DNA of 64,000 nucleotides. It comes from Cycas panzhihuaensis (lineage: Eukaryota; Cycadophyta). The notes beneath the pieces were generated by a model, which saw only the letters and a program-made list of their open reading frames with translations, did no database searches and was not told the DNA's origin. Shown here in pieces: positions 43,461 through 54,604 of the stretch; the first letter of the stretch is position 1; the number at the start of each line of letters is the position of its first letter. The translations under genes were made by a program, and so were the position numbers. Location of the stretch: assembly GCA_023213395.1 (NCBI GenBank), contig CM041465.1, positions 76,701,741-76,765,740 of the forward strand. Direction: 5' to 3'.

Positions 43461-44480
43461 CCCCAATTGATTATTATACCTTAAAGTCTTTAACCAATGT
43501 GGATAGTGAAACATGGTACAAAAGACTTGGCCATGTGAATTATAATAGTTTGGTATTAATTAAGCAGATAGAAAAGGTGATATGACTACTTAGTATTGAA
43601 CATAGCAAGGAAGTATGTAAACAATGTATACCAGGTAAACAACAAAATGGAGGATTCTCTAATGAGGGTTATATAGCCAAGAGGCCTCTTTAGCTAGTAT
43701 ACATAGAATTACATAGACTAATAGATGTGCTTTCACTTGGAGGAGCCAAGTATTTCATGAATTTTATTGATGATTTTATAAGGATGACTTAGGTTTACTT
43801 TCTCAAGTTCAAGTTAAATATACTCTAATACTTTATTAACTTCAAAAATATAATTGAAAGATAAAGTGGATATAAAATTTTCATCTTAAGATCAGATAAT
43901 TGGGGAGAATTCATTTCAAATGAATTCAAAGATTACTGTAGATATTTTGAGATAAGGAAATAACTCATAAATCCCTACACATCTTAACTAAATAGGATTG
44001 TAGAAAGAAAAAATAAGATAATTATTGAGATAACAAGAAGTATGCTTAAGGATAAGTATCTTGGTAATGAATGTTGGGTAAAAGTTATATATATGATTGC
44101 TTATTTATTAAAAAACTATATAACTAAAGTAGTGAGATGGGTTATACTTGAAGAAGCTTGTACAAGTTACAAGCTAATTATTAAACACTTAAGAGTTTTT
44201 AGGTATATAGCTTATGTATATATTTTAGAACAAAGGAGAACAAAATTAAATGACAAAAGTATAAAGTGTATATTTATAGGATATAACAACTCATCTAAAT
44301 CTTATAAATAATATGATCTAAAAGGCAAAAGGATTATTATAAGTAGGGATATTATCTTTAATAAAGATGAATTCTATCAAGAGGAAGTTGTTGAAACGAA
44401 TAAATACAAAAATATTATGATTAAAGTAGACTCTAACTCAAAAGATATAAATGTAAGTAGTGCAAATGAAGTAAGACCAT
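43461..44480 (+). pseudogene. Copia D: integrase
   Basis: The plus strand reads ETWYKRLGHVNYNSLVLIKQ and CKQCIPGKQ (GAG-pre-integrase), then AKYFMNFIDDFIRMT, IFILRSDNWGEFISNEF and NRIVERKNKIIIEITRSM, with the D, D and E catalytic positions all still present although NG has become NR. The clean 89-codon stretch 44042-44311 gives YLGNECWVKVIYMIAYLLKN, HLRVFRYIAYVYILEQRR and CIFIGYNNSSKSYK. The acidic linker FNKDEFYQEEVVETNK follows. Several stops at Gln and Trp positions. Confidence 0.85.
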
Positions 44481-46158
44481 CTACTTCAAGTTAAAGGGTT
44501 CCAAAATAGGTACAAATGGCTCATAAGCCTTAAAACATCTTAAACACTAATTTTAAGAGAAGAAGAATGAGATCTAAAAAGCTAAACTTTACACTTATGA
44601 CTCAAGTTATGGAGTCAATTGAGCCTCAAAACTTTGAAGAGGCAAATAGTCAAGATGAATGGAATAATGTAATGAAGGAAATTCGCAATGCTTTAGTGAA
44701 AAATGACATATAAGAGTTAGTAGATTTTCCACCTAGGAAGAATGCTATTAGGATAAAATAGTTATACAAGACCAAGTATAAATTAGATAGGTCCATTGAT
44801 AAATATAAGACAAGGTTAGTTGTAAAAGGTTATACTCAAATTAAGGGCATAGATTATAATGAAATATTTGCACATGTTATAAGGTTGGGAACATTTAGAT
44901 TAATCATGGCATTAGTCACATAACAAGGTTAGATAGTCCATCAAATGGATGTGAAAAGTGCCTTCTTGAATGGCTATATAGATGAGGAAATCTATGTCCA
45001 ACAATCAAAGGGTTTTGAAGTGAAAGGAAAAGAAGATAAGATCTACAAACTCAAAAAGACCTTACATGGACTTAAGCAAGTACCTAGAGCATAATACTTT
45101 AAGATTGATAAATATTTGAAGGATAAAAAATTCTTAAGAAGCCAATGAGATCCCAATTTGTATATAAAATTAGTAGGAATCTTAATGCTAATTGTGAGCT
45201 TATATGTAGATGACCTAATATATACTAGGAATTGTGATTACTTGTCCTAAAAGTTTAAAAAATATATGTGCAAAGAATTTGAGATGAAAGACTTGGGACT
45301 TATGCATTATTTCTTAGGCATGAAAATATGGTAGGATGAAAAGGGAATATTTATATCTCAAAGGAAATACACATTGGATATGTTACATAAGTTTAACATA
45401 AATAGTTACAAGCCACTTGCAACACTAGTAGAGATTAATTTGAAATTGTTTAAGTTTGAGGAATTTAAATTAGTTGGTCCTACACTTTATAGATAGTTGA
45501 TGGGAAGCCTAATTTACTTGACCTCAACTCAACCAGACATTATATATATAGTAAATGTGATTTCTAAGTTTATGCATGAGCCTAAGGTAAAACATTAACA
45601 AGTAGCCAAAAGGATTCTCAAATATCTCAGAGGTACTATTAGATATAGATTACATTACAGGTTATTAGGAGATTATAAGTTGATTAGTTATACAAACTTA
45701 GACTAGGCAGGTTATATAGATGATAAGAAATCTATTCTAAGGTACGCATTCAATTTGGGCTTAGCAGTAGTAGTATAGAGTCTAAAGAAGCATGCGATAA
45801 TATCTCTTTCTATTGTAGAAGTAGAGTATAAAGTAACTATAACAGAAGCTTATGAAATAATTTATCTTAGAAGATTACTTCAAGATTTATAAGAAGAATA
45901 GTTTGATCCCACATAATTATTTTATGATAATTAAATCATAATTCAAATGAGTGAGAATCTAGTGTTTCATGGAAAGACACAGAATATTGAAACACAACAT
46001 CACTTTATCAAAGAGTTAATACAATAAGGTAAATTAGAATTGGTCTATTATAGCATCAAAGATTAGGTGGCAGATATTTTTATAAAAGCACTTGGAAAAA
46101 TAAAGTTTATTAGATTTAGATATAAACTTGGAGTCTTCCCAAATGGGCATTATAGAGG
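44481..46158 (+). pseudogene. Copia D: reverse transcriptase and RNase H
   Basis: Blocks in order on the plus strand: LNFTLMTQVMESIEPQNFEE, DEWNNVMKEI, LYKTKYKLDRSIDKYKTRL, VVKGYTQIKGIDYNEIFAHV, HQMDVKSAFLNGYIDEEIYV, LKKTLHGLKQVPRA and intact catalytic SLYVDDLIYTRN. Then DLGLMHYFLGMKIW, KYTLDMLHKFNI, LMGSLIYLTSTQPDIIY, KRILKYLRGTIRYRLHYRL, ENLVFHGKTQNIETQHHFI and VADIFIKALGKIK. About fifteen stops interrupt it, mostly where Gln or Trp belongs (for example LYR-stop-LMG). Confidence 0.88.
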
Positions 46159-46163
46159 AAAAA

Positions 46164-46414
46164 TGTTATGACCCTCCTTAAGCAAAGAACTTTAATTAAT
46201 TGATTAAATAATTAGGTGCTTCTGAACAGGCACAACCTTTCATGAAAGGGGCCTAATGTGCATATAAAATTGGGCACAAATTGTATGTACATCATCAATT
46301 TTATCTCATCAATCAAATATTTGGTCTATTGACTATAACTTGCTTCAGCAGCACTTGGGCATATTCTCTTGCTCATTTCAGTTTATCTTCAAGTTACGAA
46401 TTGGGTCCGTAACA
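46164..46414 (+). repeat. Gag-only element copy 2, 5' LTR
   Basis: 251 bases, TGTTATGACC...CCGTAACA, matching 49752-50002 with differences at five positions by eye. Confidence 0.95.
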
Positions 46415-46416
46415 AG

Positions 46417-46428
46417 TGGTATCAGAGC
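46417..46428 (+). other. Gag-only element copy 2: primer-binding site
   Basis: Exact TGGTATCAGAGC two bases after the LTR end. Confidence 0.95.
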
Positions 46429-47904
46429 AAATGGTCTGGGCACCTACTCATTGATCTGACCACCAGAGGCGTGAGTAATTCAAGGACTACCTTATCATCT
46501 CCACATATTCATTCGTACATTTTCTATCATTATTCTGTGGTGTGGTGTGGCTGCAGTCTCTGTCACTGGCACATTTAGTGATATCACTCTTCGACCACGT
46601 CTGTACCATCTTCACGCATCCATGTCTTCCTTTTGTCTTTATTCAGTTACTACGTTCCATTTTCTCTACATCGTTGGCTGATAATCACCGTCAAAATCAC
46701 ACAACCATCACATCTCTTCACAGCTACGGATAGATTACAAATTAATGTTGCATTAATATAATTTTACTAACATTGAGTCTTCTATCTGTGGCGTCTTTTT
46801 CGTACTGGTTTCTCGTCACAGATTTGCATCAAGTTTCTCATTGGTTTTACATCTGGATTCTCGTGCTGACTGGAACTAAACTAGTTTGCGTCTAGATTCT
46901 AGTCACTATCTACATCTTACAGTCATATTTACTGCTGTGTTATTTGTGTGTTGAACATACAGTCGTATTTATTACTGTTGCGTATTATCTGCATGTTGAA
47001 CATATAGTCGCATCTACATCTTACTCATTTTTCCATCTTGCCACCTCTCTCACTGCTGTTCGTAAGTATATATTTCTGATATGTTCTTTTCGTGGAATAA
47101 ATAGCTATATCTTAATCTTTCGTTGTGTTCCAGTGCGCCCCTATCCTTTGCGTCACTGGTCTCTGTCTCGTTTCCCCTCTAGTACGTTCCTGTTACGTCT
47201 TTATTTTCGCCTGTTTTCTTTGTCGCTCGATGAGCCGTTCTTTTATTGCATGATGAGATACTATTAAGCTAAGTCATTCGCCAAAAGTAACATTGCCACC
47301 ACTCCACTGTATGCTAATAATTACGCTTGAAATTATAAGCGATTTATGTTTATAATTTAGAAGTACATTTGAAATATATATTATCCTTTATAAAGATATT
47401 AAGTGATATCTTTTGCTTAAAAAAATATTAAGTGATATATTTATCAATTACATATTTTGACTTTCCATGATAAGTTGGATAAGTTATATATTATATTGAT
47501 TATCATTTAAGTTGTAAACTTAGCATCATTACTATATCATTTGTATTTTAATCAATTATTTTGTCTATTTTGATTAGTAAAACAAGCTCTCAAAACAGTC
47601 TATGGCCTTCATTTATCTAATGCATCATTGAAGTCACTTGGGTTACAAAATTGTTCCGTAACATTTGACTCAATTCACCATTTATATATTAAGTATTTAC
47701 TTAATATTCTCATATAACATAATTAGTTAAAATATTTTTCTCAAAATTTTCGTACCTATCAAAGTTCTTTTTGAAATTTACACATCTATAAAGCAAGGCA
47801 AATCATGATGAGAAGAAGCATACACTTGCTGTGGCACTCTAAATACGACCGTCAAACAGTGGAATCGTATTTATACGATTGTTAAAGTAATAAATACTGA
47901 AGAT
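46429..47904 (+). other. Gag-only element copy 2: leader
   Basis: 1.5 kb without a conserved ORF. A roughly 42-base unit containing GTTGAACATA and CAGTCGTATTTA is repeated about 2.3 times at 46918-47020. A 107-codon frame (46944-47267) spans this repeat and a pyrimidine-rich stretch and has no counterpart in copy 1. Confidence 0.6.
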
Positions 47905-49767
47905 ATGGCAGACAATACTGTTCAAAAAGAGATCATTGAACCGATCACTCAAGCAGTCCATGAAGCAGTCCAGACATCAAATGCTTTATTAAATCATACA
48001 TTACACCAGATATTGGATAAATTAACAATGATAGCTACAAACAGTAAAGAAGATATGATCGTTCCTGATTCTGAGGATGAAGCAATGAGTCGACAATCTC
48101 ATATCAGAAATCAGACTGTTAAAAAATGTTCCAGTCCTCAGATAGCTCCCATTAATACTAAAAATGAAGCTATTAGAAAATATCTCAATGAATACCGAAA
48201 TTTAACCCCTGAAGAACAGAAGATAGTAGGTTTTCAAGCTTACTTTAACTGCTTACAAAATATTCAAACACAGAAGAAGAAAAAGTTGGAAAAAATAACT
48301 ATACAACGTTTTAGTATGGAGCAAAAATCGCATGAACCGAGAGTATGGATACAACAAATAGAAAACTATTTCCGCTTAATGGAGATTGAGCCAGCAGAAC
48401 AAGTTTCGATAGCCACTTTACATATGGACGAAATAGCATGTGAATGGTGGCAATGTCTCGAACGAACCTCTTTTCGAGATCAACTACCAACCTGGAAAGA
48501 ATTCGTGTGTTTATTCATTAAGCGATTTGAAACCGTATCTAATCGTGATTATTATTGTGAGTTACGAAAATTAAAGCAAACTGGTTCTGTGGAAGAATAC
48601 GGCAAAAGATTCATAAGGCTAAGCTATGTGTTAGAAGATATTCCAACTAATCGACTTATCCAGTTATATATAGATGGTCTGATAATAAGATCCAAGCTGA
48701 CGTTAAAATTCAAGAACCAAAGGACCTTAATAAGGCAATACAGTTAGCCAAAATACATGAAGATAAACATAATACCTTACGTAAAACAAGCACAGATCTC
48801 TATATTCCTCCCCCTAGTTGACATGATCTTCTACCAAGTGTTCAACATAGACACGTATCAGTCATTCCAAATCGACCCGCTAAATCAATCATTCAAAAAA
48901 CAAAAACAGAGCAAGAAGAGTTAAGAAGAAAAAACCTATGCTTCAGATGTGAGGAGAAGTGGGAACCTAGGCATCGATGTCAAAAGAACCAGTTATATAC
49001 AATCCGACTACTGCCAGATGACAATATTGATGAAGAAGAACATGGATCAGAAAATAATCAAGAAAATTATTATAACGTAGAACATCAAGAGAGTTACAGT
49101 AATTCTGACCATCTGCAAATGTCACTATCATTTATGAACAGTTTTAATCAATCAAATACTCTAAAGCTACAAGGATCTATCAAAAATCAAGCTGTAACAA
49201 TCTTGATAGATTCAGGGAGCACATATAATTTTATTGATTGAAACTGTGCACAACAATTAAGGTTATTTCCATTAAGGACTCCTCGTTGTGTCATTGGAGG
49301 AAGACAGGTAATCCTTGGTCAAGGTATAATGAAGAACCTTAACCTCATGCTAAATGAAGTCAGTATTATAGAAGATTTCTATGTCGTTGATGTTGGAGGT
49401 GTAGATATGGTACTGGGCAGTCAATGGCTCAGTACACTTGGAACCTTTGAAATGAATATCCATGAACAATTTATGCGGTTTAAGAAAGAAGGGAGAATCA
49501 TCACGTTATCGAGACAAGGATTGAACAAAACTAAAATCATACCACGCAAGGATCAAGATGAAGAATTTAAGAAGCAACCACAAGCGTTCCAAAAACACAG
49601 CCGAGGTCTTCAACCTGAAGAATCTTCGAAATCCATACAACATCCATCTAATCACCTAATGGACTCTGCTACGATGACGGATAGCGTACGTTTAAAGGAC
49701 TGCAATCGTTCGACTATATTTTGTGGGCGAAACATCTCAAGAGGGAGGACTTGTTATGAACCTCCTT
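47905..49767 (+). pseudogene. Gag-only element copy 2: Gag and protease polyprotein
   Basis: ATG at 47905 opens 280 codons: MADNTVQKEIIEPITQAVHE, then the Gag core (RFSMEQKSHEPRVWIQQIEN, CEWWQCLERTSFR, FVCLFIKRFETVSNRDYY, LKQTGSVEEYGKRF). A one-base loss near 48683 (copy 1 has one base more) shifts the frame. The new frame has zinc knuckle CFRCEEKWEPRHRC (48940-48982), protease TILIDSGSTYNFID (49198-49240), and a clean last 146 codons with DMVLGSQWLSTL. TGA replaces Arg at 48820 and 49240. The frame ends in ...TCYEPP inside the LTR. No RT follows. Confidence 0.92.
49738..49751 (+). other. Gag-only element copy 2: polypurine tract
   Basis: AAGAGGGAGGACT directly before the 3' LTR and still part of the coding frame (encodes SRGRT). 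Identical in copy 1. Confidence 0.85.
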
Positions 49768-50002
49768 AAGCAAAGAACTTTAATTAATTGATTAAATAAT
49801 TAGGTGCTTCTGAACAGGCACAACCTTTCATGAAAGGGGCCTAATGTGCATATAAAATTGGGCACAAATTGTATGTACATCATCAATTTTATCTCATCAA
49901 TCAAATATTTGGTCTATTGACTATAACTTACTTCAGCAGCACTCGGGCGTATTCTCTTGCTCATTTCAGTTTGTCTTCAAGTTACGAATTGGGTCCGTAA
50001 CA
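49752..50002 (+). repeat. Gag-only element copy 2, 3' LTR
   Basis: 251 bases, TGTTATGAACC...CCGTAACA. Followed by AAAAA, the target duplication, then the copia D LTR start. Confidence 0.95.
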
Positions 50003-50007
50003 AAAAA

Positions 50008-50302
50008 TGTTGGAATAATACCCATATTAGGGTGAGTATCTATGTTGAGGAGATTACCCACATTGGTGTAATAATCTAAATCAATGGAGATATCTTGGCA
50101 GTACTATGTTAGATATTTGTCAATGCCTATTAGTGGTAAACTTTGAGAGGTATGCCTAAATCTTTTCAGTCCTATCTATTTATTTAGAGGGTCCAAAGAC
50201 CTTGGGATTCATCAGTACCACCATCCTCATGGATTGATGGTTGTCCCTTTCTTACTTTCATTCAATTTTTATTTCTGCTCTCTTTATTCTCTGATTCCAT
50301 CA
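50008..50302 (+). repeat. Copia D 3' LTR
   Basis: It starts TGTTGGAATAATACCCATATTAG and ends CTCTGATTCCATCA. The start matches the LTR of copia B (TGTTAAAATAATACCCATATTAG). It is separated from its own polypurine tract GGCATTATAGAGGAAAAA (ending 46163) only by the gag-only insertion and its AAAAA duplication. Confidence 0.82.
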
Positions 50303-50555
50303 CTTCCAAGTTTTATTATTTAAGGGCTATAATGCCACAATGAACCTTCAATACTTGGAGATGTATTAAGTAAAAAATTATTATTATTATAATAAAGTTA
50401 TAGAATATTTACATAATAAAGAATATTTTAAACTCATATAGGAAAGGAAGCCTATCATTGTTAGATAAATTTCAATTATGTAAGTTAAAAAGAGTGTACA
50501 CAAATAATGTCAACTCTATATAGTTTATGTTAATGACAAAAGTGGTAATAAATGG
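50303..50555. other. Unassigned AT-rich gap
   Basis: Nothing recognisable. It may be decayed upstream part of the gypsy pol that follows. Confidence 0.4.
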
Positions 50556-51690
50556 CTAAACTAAAAGATTATCCATTATTGTAAGAATTCTTTAATATGT
50601 TTCCAAATGAATTACTAAGTCTAGTTCTTAAAAGAGAAGTGGACTACATTATTAAATTTGGTACAAATTGCTAAAAGACGTAAACTATACTACTAAGTTG
50701 GTTCCAAGAGCAAAGCCTATATCTAAAATGCTACATCATATGTCTATATTGGAACTACTAAAATTGAATTGACAATTATAATAATTTTTGGATAAAGGTT
50801 TTATATAACTTAGTGTTGCCATGGAGAGCACCCATCATATTAGTAAAGAAGGATGATGGAACATTATAACTATGTATTAATTATTAGCAACTAAATAAAG
50901 CAACATAAAGAATAAATATCATTTACCCAAGATTAATAACTTGTTCAACTACATAAAGAGAGCCAAGGTATTTTCTAATATCAACTTGGAGTCAACCTAT
51001 CATCAAATCTGGATCAAGGATATGAATATTCATAAAATAACATTCTAAACCTAATATGATCATTATGAGTTTATGGTATTATCATTCAACCTAACAACAC
51101 TTCAATTGTGTTTATGTATCTAATGAATAGATTATTTCAATTATACTTAGGTAAGTTTATCCTTATTTCTCTGGATGACATTTGAATCTACTCCAAGTCA
51201 AAGAAGAAATATAATAAGCATCTAATGATAGTCTTGCAACTTTCAAAGGAACATAAGCTATGTGGAAAATTAAGTATATTCAAATTTTATCATAAGTAGG
51301 AGAAATATTTTGACCATAAAATATCTTAAAAATGCATCTTTGTAGATCTACAAAAGATCAAGGGTATCATAAAATGGGCTATGCTTAAGAACACTTATGA
51401 CATGAGAAGCTTTATAGGATTCATATGATACTATTGATAATATGTTAAAGGGTTCTTCAAAATCATATATCCAATTGTCTACTTGTAAAATAAAGGAGCA
51501 AAATATAAATGTAATGACTAATGTGAATAGAGATTATAATAAGTAAATATATTATTTACCTCTGTGCTCATTCTCACTTTATTAGATCTCAATGAAAATT
51601 ATTTGTTATGTACTAATGCATGTGTACAAGGCATGAGATGGATGATTATCTATAATAGGAAGGTAATTTATTGTGAATTCATCCCTTAAA
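50556..51690 (+). pseudogene. Old Ty3/gypsy RT and RNase H remnant
   Basis: Plus strand, frames changing: FFNMFPNELLSLVLKREVDY, LVPRAKPISKMLHHMS, APIILVKKDDGTL, LCINY, then KVFSNINLESTYHQIWIKD, YDHYEFMVLSFNLTN, the RT active-site region LISLDDI (usual FIDDI), HLMIVLQLSKEHKLCGKLS, and RNase H start LLDLNENYLLCTNACVQGM (TDAS now TNAC) and RKVIYCEFIP. It resembles chromovirus pol, unlike the Tat-type element. No LTR or other domain is found. It breaks off at 51690, at the duplication junction. Confidence 0.78.
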
Positions 51691-51694
51691 ATCC

Positions 51695-53593
51695 ATTAAC
51701 TTTTTAATAAAATTGACTCAAAAGTACATTACCTCAAATTTTCTTATTAAAAAGTCTATGAATCTGAAACCAAAGGTGGTTGTGTGACCACTCATTTTGA
51801 CTAGGTATGAATGTACTTTGATCTAGTGTAGATAGAAGCAATTTTTGACCTTGTTGGTGAAAGTGTACCTTCTTAGAGCAGAGGTAAGTCCTACTTTTTA
51901 GTAGTTGTCCTGAATTTTTTTTTTTTTGGCTCCCTTTGTAAAAATGAACTTGGTCACTTTATTACTGTATATGACCTATAATAGAGTCTATCTGGCTGCT
52001 AAGTAGTATGGATTTTTCAACGACTCAAAGGTAGGGCCCACACTAACTAATGGATTTTAAAACTTTATGAAATAAAAATTTATTACTTTAATTATTAATG
52101 AAATTACCTAAGAGGCTTCTTATGAATAAATTTGAGGTGGGCCACTACTGTACTATAGGTTATTAAGGTAGAAAAGATAATCAAAAGGCTTATTTGTTAA
52201 TGAGAGGCTATAAAAGGCTAAAAAAGTGCACAAAAATAAACAAGGCATAGATAACACTATAGATAAGGGCACAACTATAAATGAGGTATACACGAGCCAT
52301 ATGGAAATAAAATGAGGCAAAAATAGTATACAAAAGAATCATACATTGAAAAGAGAGTCATTATATATGTTTGTAAAAAAGTGACGTAAATGAGAAATAA
52401 TTAAAGGTCTAAGCTTTAGAATTTTAGAAAAATATTAAAAAATATGAAAAAATGAAAATGCAACTATAAAGGAGTGTAAATATAGCCGTAGAACTCTCAT
52501 GCAGCCCAAAATGAAGTGTGCAGGCTGTACAAGGACAGAAAAAAGATGCAAAGGTAGACGTTAGGGCACAACTTCATAAAATATTTATTTTTTTATAAAG
52601 TTTAAAGGGCATAAACTAGATATTGATGAAAAATTCAATCATATAGAGCCTAGTGCAGAGAGGAGGGATAGAGTAACTTAAACATTATTAGATAATTAGC
52701 CATGGGTGTAATTTTTTTATTTGCATGGATGAATTCAACTATACAAAGGGAGACACAGTTAGACGAGGACTCAAATAAGATATATAGATGGTAAATTGCT
52801 GAGTACATGTAATGCATGCTTTAATACTTAAGAATTTTAGTGATAAACGTGGTAATCAAAGGCTTTTTACAAGAGAAGATAGTCAAACAAGGCAATAGTA
52901 AAGAGATACAATCTCAAATTAGTCATAAGAGCATAAAATAGGGCTATGGCAGGTTTTAAATACTAGAAAATATAGGCTTGTAGTTTTTTAAAACTTCATA
53001 GGCTAAGCGATGTCTCTCAAAACAACTTTTCGAAGTGGATTTTGGTGCATATAAGATAATGGACTCACATGTACAAAATATTAAATGAGAACTATAATAA
53101 GAAACTATAACACTCACTATTAATGATATGAAAAATCAACAGAGAGTGCACATGTATAGAATGACTTGAATGGCGATCAATTGTCTCATAAATCTTTCAT
53201 CTCTTAAGTGTGGCTCCTCTTAAGGGCTTCTCCAAACCTTGGCACTTCAAATGAACATTCTTGTAATAAGGCAATGGTCCAACACACTTCTAACAATTAC
53301 TCTGATACCAAATAAAGGATTTTTGGGAGTCAGATGGAGTGACAACTGCAGTAAAGGGCAAATCAAATGTCTAGCATAAGGGTAGTGTTGATTAACACTA
53401 GGGTCTTCAGACCTCTTAAATTTATAGATGAGAGTTGAGTAAGAACCAAACATCTATCATCGATTGCTATTTAGAAATAGTGTTAGAATATCCACTTGGA
53501 ATAATAATAAAGTTAACTAAGTCAGTTGCACTAAACCTTATGTGATTATAGTCGATATATATTGATATGAGCCCTAATGGGCATTATCCAACA
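51695..53593 (-). mobile_element. Copia C 5' part, second copy (leader, primer site, 5' LTR)
   Basis: Leader 51695-53299, primer site TGGTATCAGAG on the minus strand at 53300-53310, LTR 53313-53593. It matches 32737-34633 closely along its whole length and carries the same right flank AATACTAATAAAA. No coding region: it starts inside the leader because the duplication edge lies there. Confidence 0.87.
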
Positions 53594-53599
53594 AATACT

Positions 53600-53930
53600 A
53601 ATAAAATTTAGATCTCAAGTTCTTATGACAACCTTAAGAAACCCATTCAAATGATATTTCTCTCTAATAAAAAAATTGACCACTTGGTTAGCATTATAAG
53701 TACTTTGGATTCTCCTAAATTTGGTCTATTTTGTTAATACATCTATTATAATGAATATAGAAAATTTTCTCTAATTTTAGAAGGCATGTAATAAAATCCT
53801 TTGAGGCTTCCTCACACTTTTGTTCTTATATATGAAGTGGTTGTAGTCTTAAGATCTTGATGCTTTTACTTGAATGTCAATGCTAATCTTTATTTGCTAA
53901 TAAAAGTGGCTTTCCTAGTAGTTCTGATAA
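53600..53930 (-). pseudogene. Gypsy integrase fragment (right copy)
   Basis: Near-identical to 34640-34970, with the same MDFIT block and F.REKYHLNGFLKVVI block on the minus strand. Differences such as TAATACATC against TAATTAGTC show independent ageing. Confidence 0.65.
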
Positions 53931-54195
53931 CATGGGCTCAATATATATAAATGCAAAAAATAAGCAAGTGAAATATATGAGGGATAAGCTAATTAATTTG
54001 GGGGTTAACTATTTTGATATGAATTATAAAATATCTCTTAATGGATGTATTTGAATATAACAATGTAATGTTGTAAGAGGAAGTTGATATATTGATTTGA
54101 AGGCATTAGTAGCCTTTAGGTTTTTGATCCACTTATGTGCATGCTCTTGAATAAATACATTTGGGAACATGAAATCATATACAAATGTTCCCAAC

Positions 54196-54604
54196 TGCAG
54201 AACCGTTTACTATACACAATAAGCAAACAAATATACACAGAGAAAATAGATGCATAGTACACAAGATTTACGTGGGAAAACCCTTTCAAGAAAAGGATCC
54301 TTGATAGATCACTTGATTATTTCATAAATGGATTAATATAATGAATATACAAGGTCTCAAGGCATTTATATTCTTCCAAGCGGTGTCAACTAATTAGGGT
54401 TAAGAGCCTCCAAATAAGTCACACCTTTTAGCTTCACACCATTTTATATAATTAAACCACATTAATATTAACTAAGTGGCTTAATAATTAACTGCTATAT
54501 TTACATCCCCCTTTAATGTGAATGTGGGGAGCTTTTCAACTATAACAATTGTGTTATAATGAAGGATAGGATTATCCTACAACTTCTTTATCCTTGTCGA
54601 TACA
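54196..54604 (-). repeat. Copia E 3' LTR (right copy)
   Basis: Same start (TGTATCGACAAGG at 54604 on the minus strand) and GGTTTTCCCACGTAAATCTTG block as the left copy. Left edge approximate. Confidence 0.65.

Larger units (their letters stand above)
46164..50002 (+). mobile_element. Gag-protease-only LTR retrotransposon, copy 2 (TR-GAG type)
   Basis: 3839 bases with two 251-base LTRs (five differences by eye), an exact primer site, a polypurine tract and a 5-base AAAAA target duplication (46159-46163 and 50003-50007). Same family as copy 1: LTRs roughly 80 percent alike and proteins nearly collinear. It codes for Gag and protease only. It landed exactly between the body and 3' LTR of copia D. 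Confidence 0.93.
41376..50302 (+). mobile_element. Ty1/copia element D, plus strand, 5'-truncated, interrupted by gag-only copy 2
   Basis: Leader remnant, Gag, protease, integrase, RT and RNase H run from 42014 to 46163. The 3' LTR then appears at 50008-50302, after the inserted gag-only element 46164-50002. Its left end adjoins the copia F LTR. A second copy of its first part runs from 62045 to the window end. Confidence 0.88.
32737..51694. repeat. Left unit of a large direct duplication
   Basis: The order C leader, C 5' LTR, gypsy integrase scrap, copia E tail, copia F tail and copia D is repeated from 51695. By eye the shared parts are about 95-97 percent alike and share flanks such as AATACTAATAAAATTTAGATC next to the C LTR, so they are one event and not separate insertions. 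Matches are 32737-36370 with 51695-55330, and 36371-37211 plus 41362-43314 with 61190-64000. The right unit starts exactly where this unit would end, which fits a tandem arrangement. Confidence 0.75.

Noticed and set aside
46944-47267. 107-codon frame in the leader of gag-only copy 2
   Set aside because: Spans a tandem repeat and a pyrimidine-rich stretch; not conserved in copy 1.
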